A stretch of DNA of 64,000 nt from Anaspis maculata (taxonomy: Eukaryota; Arthropoda; Insecta; Coleoptera; Scraptiidae): NCBI GenBank assembly GCA_949128115.1, contig OX421965.1, positions 30,251,681 to 30,315,680 on the forward strand, in the 5' to 3' direction. Positions 1 through 13,604 of the stretch are shown one piece after another (the stretch's first letter is position 1; every line of letters starts with the position of its first letter). The position numbers and the translations under genes are program-made. The notes under the pieces are model-generated. The model saw only the letters and a list, made by a program, of their open reading frames with translations, had not been told where the DNA came from and did not search any database.

Positions 1-98
1 AAAACATTTGAATTTTATACATAATTATAAATAACAAAATGTCACTTCTCAAGTAAGATCCTTTACTCATTTTAATATACCTACAACAGCTTCATAAT

Positions 99-228
99 AG
101 TATATTATATACCAAGGTTGAGAAAGTATTATTATAGCTGAAGCGCCAGTTTAGATCCCGAAGCGCAGCTGAGGGATATAAGGCGCTGAAGCTATAATAA
201 TTTTCTCAACCGTGGTTCATATAGTATT
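99..228. mobile_element. Hairpin MITE
   Basis: The two halves are inverted copies of about 47 bp (99-147 against 182-228), sharing a core of GGTTGAGAAA and TATTATAGCT. The loop is short and GC-rich with GAAGCGC motifs. There is no coding potential. This is the shape of a non-autonomous DNA transposon; the superfamily is unknown. Confidence 0.6.
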
Positions 229-446
229 TTTTTTACTACTTAAAAATCGCCATCCTAATTCAGGGAGAGGTTAATAATGATGCACTTCACGGCTAGTAGT
301 GAAAAAAACTTATTACAGCCCTGACGATGCTTAACAGCGAAACCGGTTGGCCAAAGAAGTATTAATAATTATTTATGGTGTAACTAAAAGCAAAATAAAA
401 AGTACCTATCAATCCAATGTGTAAATTTAGATAAAAACAAGTTCGA

Positions 447-2124
447 CAGAAAGCCTCCATCTATCATTCGAGAAGTGCTGCCAAGCAATTTTTCAATGTG
501 GAGGGTCAAGGGGGCCCTTTTTTGACAACTTGAATCGTTTTTTGTCGATAAAATCCGTAATAAAGATGCTAAATAAAAAACTCCAACGGATTATTGAAGA
601 GCAACTCGAAAGGTCACTTATGTGTGATAAAAGTATTACAGGGTGAACAGGTTCCGAAAAAAATTACTTTGCGTCAACATGCAATATAATAAAAGAAATA
701 TTAAGCCAAAGACCTTCAGCTTCGTCATAGAAAAATGCCGATTGGCATATTTGTTGATCATATCTACCTGAACTGGTTGAGAACGGCACTCAACAGCGTC
801 AATAGTGCCGGAGCTATATACAGGGTGGAACAGAAAAATATTTTTGTTTTCATTTATTTCAAAAACCAAGACAGATAAAGTGGACAAAATTGAGGAGTAG
901 ATCTTTCATTCAATGCATGTGAAGACACATTGAACCGTTTTTAAATATCTTGAAGCGTTCCTGAAATATTTTTAAAAAACTGAAGAATATCATTAAATTT
1001 TACTTTCTACTTTGGTTTCGTATTTTCCATTATACAGAGGTATAGACAATACAAATAGAGAAGACACATCTCGTCACGGATTTTTACGGTTGCGTAGGAA
1101 CCAGGTGAGTCCATCATTCAAAAAAAGGTTGGCTGATTTTTGATGCCCCAATATCCGTGACGACGGTGGTGATAACATATGGTCTTCTCTATTTGTATTG
1201 TCTATATATCCTTAAGTTATGCAACAAATTTCACAATATACACAATATTCAGTAAATTATGGTTGGAACTATAACAGCACCATCACCGGCATCAACCATG
1301 TATGCGTCGTATACAGGGTGTAAGAAGAAAGGTTGTTTTTTTTTTGCTGTATATAGAAAAACAAGCAAAAAAACGCGTGGATTACACATTCACGTCAGTA
1401 ATTCACCTTATCAGGTATCTTGGATTGGTTTGTTTACCCGGAAACTTCTTACCTCCCTAATTTTTCACTTTTCATATTTTGGTTTTTCTATTACAGCAAA
1501 GAAAACAACCATTTTTTCTTACACCCTATATATGACGCATTGACGCGTACATGATTGATGCCGGTGAATGATGTGGCTGTTTAGTTTTCACCCTAATTTG
1601 TTGTTAAACTATAATATATACCGCTGTATAATGGAAAATACGAAATCAAAGTAGAAAGTGAAATTTTGATGATATTCTTCAGTTTTTTCTAAATATTCCA
1701 GAAACGCTTCAAGATATTTCAAAACGGTTTATTGTGTCTTTACACGCATTGAATTAAGCATCCATTCCCTAATTTCGCCCACTTTATCTATCTTGGTTTT
1801 TTAAATAAATGAGAACAAAAATATTTTTCTCGTCCACCCTGTATTTAGCTTCGGCAGCAATGACGCAGTTGGGTACTGTTCTCAACCAGTTCAGGTATGG
1901 GTATGATCAACAAATATGCCAATCGGTATCTTTCAATGACGAAACTAAAGGTCTTTGGCGCAATTTTTACTTCATCATATTGCATGTTGACGGAAAGTCA
2001 TTTTTCTCGGAACCTGTTCACCCTGTAATAAGTCTTATCACACATAAGTGACCCCCTGGCCCCCCACATTGAAAAATTGCTTGGCAGCACTTCTCAAATG
2101 ATAGAGGAAGGCTTTCTGAACATG
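447..2124. mobile_element. Nested palindromic (foldback) element, P0
   Basis: The left arm (from 447) and right arm (to 2124) are imperfect inverted copies of roughly 600-800 bp. For example, the GAAGTGCTGCC block near 475 matches GGCAGCACTTC near 2085. Three pairs of the motif TACAGGGTG sit symmetrically: 637-645 with 2019-2027, 819-827 with 1835-1843, and 1312-1320 with CACCCTATA at 1522-1530. This looks like palindromes stacked concentrically. The ORFs in it are shadows of the arms, and no transposase is seen. Confidence 0.7.
1043..1204. mobile_element. Small MITE in the left arm of P0 (TA target)
   Basis: The termini are 23-bp inverted repeats starting TAGACAATACAAATAGAG, flanked by TA on both sides. 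The matching position in the right arm of the palindrome (about 1610) lacks this block. It therefore inserted after the palindrome formed. The TA target suggests, but does not prove, a Tc1/mariner-type source. Confidence 0.65.
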
Positions 2125-4044
2125 CCTGCAAAAATTGTTCCGTAGTCATGAAATGCATAGTTTGGGCAATATTTGGCGATAGTCCACCGGACTATTTACG
2201 CACTTAGGCACCTTGACAAGCTCCAATCAAGGAATATTACTAATCAATTTCAACAAAATATCGTGAAATTCAGCTTTATATTGAATAAAATGAAATGAAA
2301 TGAAATGAAATTGTGTGGATCTTGAGTTTTTGACTCGCTTTGAAGTTCTTTGGGTATATCTGCCATTAGTCTACCTAAGGTCACTAATGAATCACCTTGT
2401 ATGTGTTTATGTAGGTATGTGTGTAAAAATACCAATTTGAAATAAGTACGTACAGATAGAGGTATGTAAAAGGCATGTAAGAAATCATCCTCGAAATCAT
2501 CAGACCGGAATTTTTTCTCGAATTGATGATTGACATCATATAAAGATCACATCTCATGAGTGTGTGTGTATTTCGCATCACGGCAATGTCGCCAATTGGA
2601 CCGTTCGCCGAGAAGAAGCGATGAACAGAAAATTGAATTTATTTTTCAATCATTGCTGACTGATGGGCAGTGTCCGATAAGAAGTGAGGGGAAAGAGGAC
2701 GCGCCGGCCGGAAGGACGCCTGACATCCGACTAAACTCACTCTGGGGGAAAACGAACGACGGCTTCAATTTCTTCAAGGATAATAATTGAACTGTTTGGT
2801 TCCGAAACACCGCGTCCTTCGTGTTTTTACTTTCGATAATTCCCTTCCATTTATATCATCTTTTGTCTTTTTTAACTGGGTTGAGAGACGAAGAAGAATT
2901 TCGAACGTGGCATAATTCGAGTGAAAATCCCCGAAAAAGCTGATGAATTACCTCCAAATTGAACGACCACTAATGGAGTAAAGTGAGTGGTTGGATTACC
3001 ACAAAGCCGACTAAATTATCCATCAGATAGCGAACAGACATGGAGATTATCTCACTGTGCTGCACCAAATGCAATGCCCACGGGGTATTGCCGATTCGCG
3101 CTACGGGGATCGTTCCTTTATTCAAGTTTAATCACCTGGATGCGCATTGTTTCTCATCCCTTTATGGTGTTGTATTGTGCGCGGAAATGAAGAATTCCCC
3201 TTCGCGAGGCAGAACAGAGGAAATTAAAAAAAACATTAAAATGCCTTTTAATTTAACATAAACACTGAAAGTCCTAATTAACGGACTCTGCCAAAAATTT
3301 TAATTATTTATCCGTCTCATGCATTATTTAGACGTCTTGAGTTAACGACTGAAAAGCTGGAACACTGAGAAAAGCTGGGAAACTTCGCTAACTTTCCTGC
3401 TCTGATACAGAGCTTAATTTGCTTTAACAAGGAACGGGGCCAAGATTAAAACGGAGGAGGTAAACCCATCCGCGGCGTCAGGGATTGAATTAGCCTTTTT
3501 TACAATCATGGCACAAATCTTGCCGATTGAACGCCGGTGGAAAAAGTGAGCTTAATTAATAAGATAACGAGGCTGGATAACGCGAGAAGAAATAACCGCG
3601 CTAGGTGGATAAGTGGACGGGTGACATCGATAAGCTCTTGGAGAGATGCGGGATTCATAATTGAGCAGCTAGCTCAGAATTCAAAAGTATAAGTTTCAAA
3701 ATCTGGTAATCGCATAATTTTGCTTCAGCAATGGAGTTTAAAGTTCACGTTTCCAATGTTCTGATTGAGTGACACTTTCTGTCCAGAGTGTGCGAAGAAC
3801 AACCCAGCCATGCGGCATGTGCTTGTAGCGCTGCGAATCTTCCAAACATAAAGCTGGCAAAATCAGAAGCCTTAGAACTTGGAAAAATAAATCGGTTGTG
3901 CAACCTCAAAACTTTCCCGACTAGTACCCAGGAACCTATACAAATAAATGTTGGTTCTAAACGTCCCTTCGGGTGAATACTTGGAATTGGAGAGAAAGAT
4001 GGAATGGTGAAGTTGGATGGAAAAATGGAAGTTTGCACTGCAGT
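2125..4044. other. No gene recognised
   Basis: No convincing coding region or structural RNA is seen. A (TGAAA)n-like run at about 2286-2310 resembles a retroposon 3-prime tail, and the bases before it have no coding similarity I can recognise. The short ORFs at 2560-2790, 2987-3261 and 3745-4038 lack recognisable motifs. Confidence 0.4.
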
Positions 4045-4312
4045 TTTTCAAATTCTCTTTGTCAGATTGATGTTGATGGTTTCAGCTTTCAACATTGCTT
4101 TAGCCCATTTCGATTCCACTCCAAGAAGCCAATTCTTGCGAGAAGGATTTCGGCATGGTCTTTTCGTGACAACTTTGATGTTTTCCTTGATGTGCTGTTC
4201 ACCAAATTGGTCATAAAGGTCTTCATTTTGCTGAATGACGCTCTCCACAATTTCTTCATTCGTCATACCCCTTTCCACTCCACAAAGCTGCACAATTGGG
4301 AACCCAGGAGTG
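4045..4312 (-). pseudogene. LINE-A ORF1, downstream segment
   Basis: The minus strand encodes a stretch (VQLCGVERGMTNEEIVESVI and CRNPSRKNWLL among the matches) that aligns with the middle of LINE-B ORF1 (IQICGLYKGMSDEELLTDIF, CRNPLKENWLV). It is therefore part of a gag-like ORF1 from a related LINE. The zinc-knuckle region that should follow is not readable, so the copy is truncated or decayed at about 4045. The upstream part of the same ORF continues at 19143; the two were separated by insertion of LINE-B. Confidence 0.75.
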
Positions 4313-4632
4313 TTATCCTCAACAGATGATGAAGCTTCTGAGCCTTTGTTGTTAAATCGCGCTGCTCGAGTGATCCCAAAGTATTGTGAATACCGATTCA
4401 ATTATTTTGAAAACGTGCTTCCCTGTACAAGTGACCACCGTGCGACCGTTGCGTATAAAATTCCTGATGCTATGTGCCCTGTGGAACGCTTTTAGTGAGA
4501 AACAATAATTGTAATATTTTGCAATTCACCGAGTTGACAGTTGTTATCAGTGCTGCGCTCACCTGACCTGGCCAGGCCCGGACTTTCTAGATTCGTGGCC
4601 TTCGAGGGGGCACCCCGGGTCACGAGTTAAAA

Positions 4633-6013
4633 ATGGAAGGCAGTGTAAAAAAGCGAACCCCACCGCACGATGATGTTAATTTGAAAAGACACAAGTCGAA
4701 CTTCAACGTGGATTCAAAATCTAAATCTAGCCTTGATCTGAGGCAGATTGAACTACTGACGCAGCTAGCTAAAACCAACCAGGACGAGGAAGGCGCTGCG
4801 AATGTGGAAGATGCTTCAGAAGAGGAGATCGAGGAAGGTGATGATGCGGAAGAAGATTTGGGTGATGATATTATCGATGACATGGTACAAGCGTTGAAAA
4901 CAATAAAAAAGGCCACCACCAGCGAATTAAACGGCAAAACCATCTTCAACAAATCGCACCAGAAACTTGTCGCGGAAGCAACAGACACAATTTATCAAGA
5001 CTTGATCAGAGTGCTCCGATACCAACGCCAGCTTGAGAGGCAATTATGGAAGAACAAAGTAGAAGATGCCCACAACTCATCAAAGAAAGAACAAGTGAAA
5101 GAAAATGCAGTCACACCAATGAAAAACAAGACCTATGCAAGCGCAACAAAAACCTACGGCAACATCCCAGAAAAACGACACAGCGATGAACAAACTAGTG
5201 CTAAAGAAACATGGAAGACACCGCCACCAGGTCCAAATCGTGAAAATGAGCTAGTCGTCAAAACCATCGACGGACAGGATATAATGCCCAAATGGAAAGT
5301 TCTTACAAAAGACATCGCAACAAAGGACATAAACGGTGGCTCCAAAAATGTAATATCACTCTCTAAAGATAAGCTTCTTCTAGTAACTCAGGACAAAGAA
5401 CAAAAAACCAAGATACAGGAAATACTTAAGACCAAGTCCAAAGACATCGAAACAGTGGATAGGAATACAAGAAAACCAACAATACAAATATGTGGACTCT
5501 ACAAAGGCATGTCAGATGAAGAACTGCTGACAGACATCTTCGTACAAAATGAGGACATAGAAAAGGATTTTGATATGAACGCAATTAAATCTAAAACAAA
5601 GATTGTACATAAGGCAAATTGTAGAAATCCTTTGAAAGAAAATTGGTTGGTAGAAACTGACGTGCGGTTTGCAAAGTGTCTGCTAAAGAAAGAAACGATA
5701 TTTGTCAACCTTACGACAACATTTGTCAAAGAGATCATAAACTTCCCTCTTTGCTTCAACTGTTGTGCATTCGGGCATGTGAGCAAACACTGCTCTCAAA
5801 AAGAAGAAACCTGCCACAAATGTGGGAATCTGCATTCCTCAAAAGTCTGCACTTCGGAGGTACTGAACTGCATCAACTGCCAGCGGTCCCGAATCTTGGA
5901 ACGTGCACATTCGGCCAGAGACTGGGATTGCCCAATGTACCGTAAAAAAATGGAGCAGGTTAAACAACACACCGACTACACTAACACCAGTGGAGAGTTG
6001 AACGCAGAACAAC

Positions 6014-6021
<8 letters not shown>
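4633..6021 (+). CDS. LINE-B ORF1, gag-like nucleic-acid-binding protein (462 aa)
   Basis: This intact ORF encodes the RNA-binding partner expected to coat LINE RNA and take it to the target. The N-terminal part is charged, with an acidic stretch near residues 50-75. A likely coiled-coil segment lies around residues 95-160. Near residues 374-432 there are three cysteine-rich knuckles: C-x2-C-x4-H-x4-C (CFNCCAFGHVSKHC), C-x2-C-x3-H-x4-C (CHKCGNLHSSKVC) and a longer-spaced third. The last eight bases, ATGGATAA, overlap the ORF2 start, so ORF2 probably depends on reinitiation or coupled translation. There are no frameshifts or internal stops, which suggests a young copy. The family assignment is from the knuckles and from the linked RT. 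Confidence 0.85.
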
Positions 6022-6986
<965 letters not shown>

Positions 6987-8993
6987 CGTTGAGTGAGCGA
7001 ATATGACTAGAGACGCAAGCCATATGCTCCAGCGCGTAGCCAGAAATGGATCTCACATCTAGGGGGCGCGACGTGTCAGTTTGGATCTGAGATCTGTGGA
7101 TCTGAGATTCTCACCATCTCACCCCAGATTCTCACTTCGCTGCTGACTCTTGCGGGGTGAACATATCGGAGCGTGGCGTGGTAGCTAGCCGGCGCACAGT
7201 ATCGAGATATGTGGGAAGAATAACCATTTTCAAAATGAGAATAATCACTTTCAAATAGATACAAAAAAAACCAACCGTGAAGCCTCAGCCATACAGAAAA
7301 ATACGTATATTTCATCTAAAGCCAAGTAAAGTCTGCGATAAATGAAGAAATTTCCAATATTATGTACAAGGTGACGGATTTTTTTCAAAAAGAATCTAGA
7401 AATTTAATGCACGTTTGCATTCAGGATAACAATGTGCATAAATTGTGGTGATGAAATACAAAGTGTTTCGGAAAAATGCAAAAAAATTGCTACACCCTAT
7501 ACAGGTGTCCCTTTTTCGAGGCCAAGTATGAATATCTCGTGTATCTTTAGAGATACAATGTCGGTTAAATTAGAAAAAAGTTGCGCATTATTATGACGAT
7601 CAATGATTCGAAAAGATATTTGACCTATCAGTTTCAGTTTTCGAGATATCGTAAAAAAAACAGGAATTTGAATTTTTGATTTTATTCTTTATTTAAAAAA
7701 AAAACCGCTTGAAGGTGGCCTTTTCTAATCAAGAGATTGTCAAAGCACTTTTCCAAGAGGAATTCAAAGCTGCTAAAATCTTTATTCTAGCTTCAAAAAC
7801 AGCAGAGTTACGACATCCAACTTTTTTTCTGTTTGGACGCCATATTGGATTTTAACACTTTTGAATAGTGTTTTTTTTCTGGTTACAACGATGTGTCACA
7901 TGTCACTGTTGAATAAAATGTTCAGCATTCACGGTTTTTATTTTATTGTCGGTGCTGGTTTTGTTTCCAAAGCACTCTTTGAAAAATAAAAAAAATTACC
8001 CAAAACATTTATTCAACAGTGACATGTAGCACATCGTTGTAACCAGAAAAAAATACTGTATTAAAAAATGTCAAAATCCAATATGGCGCCCATAAGAGAA
8101 AAAAAAAGTTGAATGTCGTATCTCGGTTGTTTTGAAAGCTAGAATAACGATTTTGGCAGCTTTGAATTCCCCTTGAAAAAGTGCTCCAACAATGTCTTGA
8201 TTAGAAAAGGCCGCCTTCAACCAAAACAATCAAAACAAAAATTACTTTGTGTACCAAATTTGGTCAATACCCAGTAAAAAATTTGTAGTTACAACAAACA
8301 AAATTTCCAGAACTAAACTTCGAAAGCTTTTCTTATCTCCGTTAGAATGCGTTTCTGATATGAGATTTTTTTCGAGAAAAGTCTATAATTTTTTTATACT
8401 CTACAATCTCCTATAATATCAACATAAAAAAGTGAATCACCCATTCCCATATTTTTGTTAAAATTAAATAGGTAGGTACCAATTGTTTTTTTATGCCCAT
8501 CTAAAAAGTCCCGAGGTAAATAAATACAACAGGACGTGTCGGTAGATTATATTGTAATATCGAGAAATGAAGTGAATTAGGAATTTCAGATTTTTTGCGT
8601 TCAAATGTTCCATGTTTTGCTTGACTTTGCCAGTAGTTTTTCGAAAGAAAACTTTTTCCTGAATAGAACTAGAATTTATTGAAAAGAAATGAATGACAAT
8701 GGAATAGAGGCCCCTGTAGTTTCAGCCGAATCGTTAGTGGTCGAATATATCAGGTAGGTACGTAGGTAGGTAGGCTTCACGGCACAAGATATAGAAAATA
8801 CCCCAGTAGAGAGAAAATAATGCCTTGCACTTTGCCGCTTGACCACTCTGTTGTGAGGTCACTACCGTACAGTCGTTCAGTTTGTAGGCAGTGCGGTGCG
8901 GAGGGTGCACCGTGTGAGACGGCAGATGAGATGGCAATAGGGAACGCATTTTACAATGCCTTTGCGTCTCTTGTCATATTCGCTCACTCAACG
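6987..8993. mobile_element. 2,007-bp non-autonomous DNA transposon with about 32-bp TIRs and 7-bp TSD
   Basis: The left end begins CGTTGAGTGAGCGAATATGA and the right end is its inverted copy (one mismatch in about 32 bp, ending before 8994). GTACAAG occurs on both sides (6980-6986 and 8994-9000) as a 7-bp target duplication. Removing the element and one GTACAAG restores LINE-B ORF2 exactly. No transposase is visible. A palindrome is nested inside (7701-8226), and a TAGG-type simple repeat lies near 8755-8775. The 7-bp duplication is compatible with P-like or Dada-like groups, but the assignment is open. Confidence 0.85.
7701..8226. repeat. Nested palindrome P6
   Basis: The arms 7701-7945 and 7985-8226 are inverted copies. 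GCTTGAAGGTGGCCTTTTCT on the left matches AGAAAAGGCCGCCTTCAA on the right, and GGTTACAACGATGTG matches CACATCGTTGTAACC around the centre. CACCCTATA at 7493-7501 and TACAGGTGT lie just upstream. There is no coding content. It may be a separate insertion or part of the host TIR element. Confidence 0.7.
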
Positions 8994-9000
8994 GTACAAG

Positions 9001-10328
9001 TAATTTCCGAACCATCTAGAATCGCTCAGTTCACACAGTCTCTGATAGATGTCATTTGTGTAAATAATGGAGAGTTAGTGTTGAATAGTGGAACTTTAAG
9101 TGCTGATCTAATATCTGATCACAGGCTAGTGTATTGCGAAGCCCAAGTCAAGGGTACCAAAAATCCCCCACGGGTAATTACATATAGAGACTTTCAAAAC
9201 TTTGACTCAGAAAATTTTTTTTACGACCTTAATCAATATCCATGGAATAATGTCCTTTACATACCTGACATAAATGACAAAGTTGCTTTTTTGAATAACT
9301 CAATTTTATCCCTTTTTGACGCACATGCGCCATTTATTACATCTCGAGTCTCGAAGCCCTGTGCTCCCTGGATGACTCAAAACATAAAGAAAATGATGAA
9401 ATTGCGCGATAGGGCTCTTAGTAAATATAAAAAATCTGGTAGGCTAAGTGACTGGTTGTCATACAAAGATCTGCGTAATTTCACCTTAGCCAGCATAAGA
9501 CGGGAAAAATCTGCCTATATAAATAGTTTTAGTTTTAACGATAGAAATATGTGGAAAGCCCTAAAGAAATTTAATATAGGTAAAAAACCAAGTTCAAAGT
9601 TACCCGATAATTTAAAGAACGTTTGCGAAATGAATCAATACTTTGCCTCCGTCTTTAACTCTGCTAACAGCTGCATGGAAGAAGTTGAGAAATTGAAAAA
9701 CAAGGTGCCTTACGTCCAAAATTCTTCATTTTTTTTTCAGTTGGCTACCACTGAAGAAGTAACCAAGATCATAAATGGACTCACGTCGAATGCTTCTGGA
9801 TCGGATGGAATTACATCTAGAATGCTGCAGATCTGCGCGCCCGTATTGTCTATTTACATAACGCATGTCGTTAACTGCTGTCTGGAGGTTGGCTACTTCC
9901 CAGAACTCTGGAAGACTTCCTATGTTCATCCATTACCAAAAAAATCAGAGCCTCGTTCCTTTACTGACCTTAGACCTATAAGTATTCTACCGACAATGTC
10001 AAAGATTTTAGAAAAACTAGTACACTCTCAACTTTCCACATACCTTATAGAAAAGAATATTATTTCTTCCAGACAATCAGGCTTTCGTAAGGGACATAGT
10101 ACGAACACTGCCCTGATTGACTTAGCTGACGATATTTTTGCTTCCTTGGATAAAGGTCACCCTTCCATATTAACACTACTTGACTTTTCTAAGGCTTTTG
10201 ACACACTTGACCACGCCTTGCTGATTGCCAAACTGAAATATTACGGATTTGAACCACTAACCGTCAATTTCTTTGAATCATATCTGACTGGACGAGTTCA
10301 AAAAGTTGTAGTGGATGAAATTCACTCT
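9001..10328 (+). pseudogene. LINE-B ORF2 part 2: endonuclease C-terminal half and RT fingers/palm start
   Basis: The reading frame continues from 6986. It encodes the end of the endonuclease (LISDHRLVYCEA, the DH motif), a linker, then RT motifs: DLRPISILPTMSKILEKLV, SGFRKGHSTNTALIDL and LLDFSKAFDTLDHALL. The frame is open up to TCT at 10326-10328, where palindrome P1 inserted. The first part of the open frame from 8820 belongs to the preceding transposon and not to ORF2. Confidence 0.85.
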
Positions 10329-11121
10329 TAGCCCAGGAATTTTAGGTTTTAACCTCAATAAAACTGGAGAGGAGCTGAATTTTTGCATACAGCCTCACTA
10401 AGGTGTCCTGAACATCCCACTGGAATTCCCAACTTTTCCCATGTGCGCGTCATGGTTTTTTTTAGGGGTAAAGATCCGATGCACATTTCTGCTGGAAACA
10501 TCCAGTTTGGCTCGGAGGAAGTTGAAATTTGGCATACACACTTACTAAAGCGTGCTGAACAACATATGAGAATTCCAAAACTTTTTATTGTAAGTGTCAT
10601 GTTTTTTTAGAGGGAGGGGTAAAATGTCTCTTTTCGCTGTACAGATCGCAGTTGGCGGCGAAAAAGGCTGAAAATTGGCATAGAGACCCAGCAGAGTGTA
10701 TCGATTGAAATCCTGATTTTCCCAAACTCTCCCATTCACACTTCTTGTTTTCTCAAGAGAGAATGTGCACATTCCCGTTAAAATTGTTCATTACAAGATG
10801 AGAAGAGCTGAAAATTTGTGAGAATTTTCTAGTACTAATGCTGGTTAATATACTAGATTTCCTTATTTCTCCGATGCGCTTCATGGTTTATTTATTGAAA
10901 AGATGTTTATAACCTACTTTTCGCTGGAATCATCCAATTAAGGCTGAAATGAGCCAAAAATTTACACGTAAAAATGAAAAAGTGCGCCGAACAAAATACT
11001 GGTGTCCTAAGTCTTTCTTTTATGCGCCTTATACGTTTTTCTTAATTTTAGTAAAAAACCGGTAGGAATGTGCCAATTACGTAACTCATATAGATGTATT
11101 TGGGACCGGCGGCTGTCAGTC

Positions 11122-11197
11122 TGTGGCTCAGTGGATGACGCGTTGGAACAATAGCTGACTGTCGTTACGGATCGGGGTTCGATTCCGCATTGGGATG
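11122..11197 (+). repeat. tRNA-like block in P1 left arm (inverted copy in right arm)
   Basis: TGGCTCAGTGG (11124-11134) resembles a pol III A box, and GGTTCGATTCC (11176-11186) matches a B box at normal tRNA spacing. The acceptor and T stems do not pair well, so this is not a functional tRNA. The inverted copy in the right arm (about 13060-13111, continuing at 17241) is split by LINE-C. It may be a captured tRNA-derived sequence. Confidence 0.5.
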
Positions 11198-11835
11198 AAT
11201 TTTTTTTCAATAAATATCTATTTAACTACATTCAAGGAGGACTGAAAAATCTGCCAACAGGCTCTGTTGATTATTGCTGAATTGCTGAACTGCTCAACAT
11301 AATACAAAACTACGTAATCCTTTGAATAAGCTTGCCAACCCTCTCGAGCGCGCCAATTTCAAATCGATAACAATACTTACAATGCACAGTCTGATTTTTA
11401 TACTACCTATAATCAGATATGATTGTGTTGGTCATTGAAATAGTCGATGTTTAGGAGCTAAGGACGGAAAGGCAAAGTTGTTGCCTTTGTGGTGGTGGGG
11501 CCATTGATGATGTGGTTCGAAAGAACTCTGAAAGACTATAGTTGGGACAATACTCATCAAAAAGAGAACATGCGACATGGCAAAATGTCCAGAATTACTT
11601 TTTAGCTGTGAAGCGCGGAGGCGGTTGACGATTTGTTTTTTTCATTCAGTTCTTTGTTTTTCAATAATGTGTATAAATTCAAAATTAGTTTCATGCTAAA
11701 GTCAACGGTTCTTAGAGGCTTTTAAGTTCTTTTCTAAATAATTCTACATTGATCGCTCACTTTCTGTCTATAATAAGTGCTGAAAGTTATCTTTTTCGAT
11801 ATGACCTTCTTATGATTCAATTTTTTTTTCATCAA

Positions 11836-12424
11836 AATGACTTGTGATGCACTATTGAGTTCACTGTTGACGACAGCTCATTTTCACCAAAAATGTCGCT
11901 TGATCCATTTCTGATAAGCATGGTCCATTGGTTCTTTGACCGTCCATCTAGCAATTTCCATCAACTAGGTACGATCTTTGTCTTTTAGAGTTTGCATGGG
12001 TTGCTAGCTGCTAGACAAAATTTTAGACTTTTTTACAGCGATTAATTCCCAATTGAAAAACTGTTTGTAACTTATTAACGTGGTAAATCTTCACATTAAG
12101 TTGAAATCTCGAACAAAATATTCATAATTCGTGACCAGTTCATCATTCAATACCATCTGCTCTGGGTGACTAGCTTAAGCCGCTTATGCCTTGGGGCTAG
12201 AAAGCTCGCTTTTAGTCTATCTATAAATGGTCGATACATCAGATTTTTCAAGGCGGCAAACATCTACTTCCTGCTAAAACTAAAACCCTAGTTCTAATGG
12301 GTTTTGGAAATCCGTGCATTCAAAATGGGATGAAAGGAAAAAATACAATCAATAAATAATCAAAAGTATATTGTGAACAAAAGAAGTTACAAACAAAATG
12401 AATACAAATCATTGAATCAAAAAA
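11836..12424. other. Spacer of palindrome P1
   Basis: This stretch between the two arms is AT-rich and has no inverted counterpart elsewhere in the element. No ORF of note or RNA structure is seen. If the element ever carried a gene, this is where a remnant would be expected, but nothing is recognisable. Confidence 0.4.
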
Positions 12425-13604
12425 TCAAAAAAAAAATTCATAAGAAGGTCACATCGAAAAAGACAACGTTCATTACTTATTATAGACAGAAAGTGAGCGA
12501 TCAATGAAATTATTTAGAAAGAACTTAAAACCCTCTAGAAACCGTTGACCTTAGCATGAAGCTAATTTTGAATTTATACACATTATTGAAGAACAAAGAA
12601 CTCAATGAAAAAAAAAACAAATCGTCGAACGCCTCCGCGCTTCACAGCTCAACGGTATTTCTGAACATTTTGCCATGTCGCATGGTCTCTTTTTGATGAG
12701 TATTGTCCCAACCATAGTCTTTCAGAGTTCTTTCGAACCACATCATCAATGGCACCACCACCACAAAGGCAACAACTTTGCCTTTCCGTCCTTAGCTCCT
12801 AAACATCGACTCTTTCAATGACCAACACAATCATATCTGATTATAGGTAGTATAAAAATCAGACTGTGCATTGTAAGTATTGTTATCGATTTGAAATTGG
12901 CGCGCTAGAGAGAGTTGGCAAGCTTATTCAAAGGATTATGTACTTTTGTATTATGTTGAGCAGTTCAGCAATTAAGCAATAATCAACAGAGCCTGTTGAC
13001 AGATTTTTCAGTCCTCCTTAAATGTAGTTAAATGGATATTTATTGAAAAAAAAATTCATCCCAATGCGGAATCGAACCCCGATCCATAACGACAGTCAGC
13101 TATTGTTCCAATTCCAATTCCAATTCAACAAGTTTTATTCATTGTTTTAAGTGTGTACAATTTTTACAACCTAAACCTACTATAGATATAACTTATTAGA
13201 ACATAAAAATGAACATGTTTACATCCAGTGGTTGTTGTTTACAATTTTCCTTTGTTTGCGACTCCTTGCAATCCTCTGCCTCATTCGCCTCTTCTAGTTA
13301 ACTGGCCGGTAGTGGCTTGGTACGCGGATTCCTCCGCAATGCAACAATTTCAGCTTTGGTTGATCTATTTTGTGATTGTTTACTGGGAAAATGCAAAAAA
13401 CCCAGTTTCTAATAATTTGTTTTTGATTATATGACATAATAGGACCTGTGTGATTGTCTGCCAATGGAATTCCCCTAACTTTATTGTTTGACCCGTTGCA
13501 GTCACAGCCCGGCCGCCCGCAGGTAATGGCTCTGTTGGCCGCCTTTGTTCAGCTAGACTGCTCCCTGGTCGGGGTCTTCTATTTGAGTGTGTTTCTACTG
13601 GTTT

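Noticed and set aside
6987..8993. Assignment to the P-element superfamily
   Set aside because: Duplication length alone is not enough; the ends do not resemble a P terminus I can confirm and no transposase is present.
8820..9000. N-terminal 60 codons of the ORF starting at 8820 as part of an RT gene
   Set aside because: These bases lie inside the 2-kb TIR transposon; the ORF2 frame starts again only at 9001.
11122..11197. Functional tRNA gene
   Set aside because: A- and B-box-like motifs exist but the acceptor and T stems do not pair properly, and an inverted copy lies in the other arm of a transposon.
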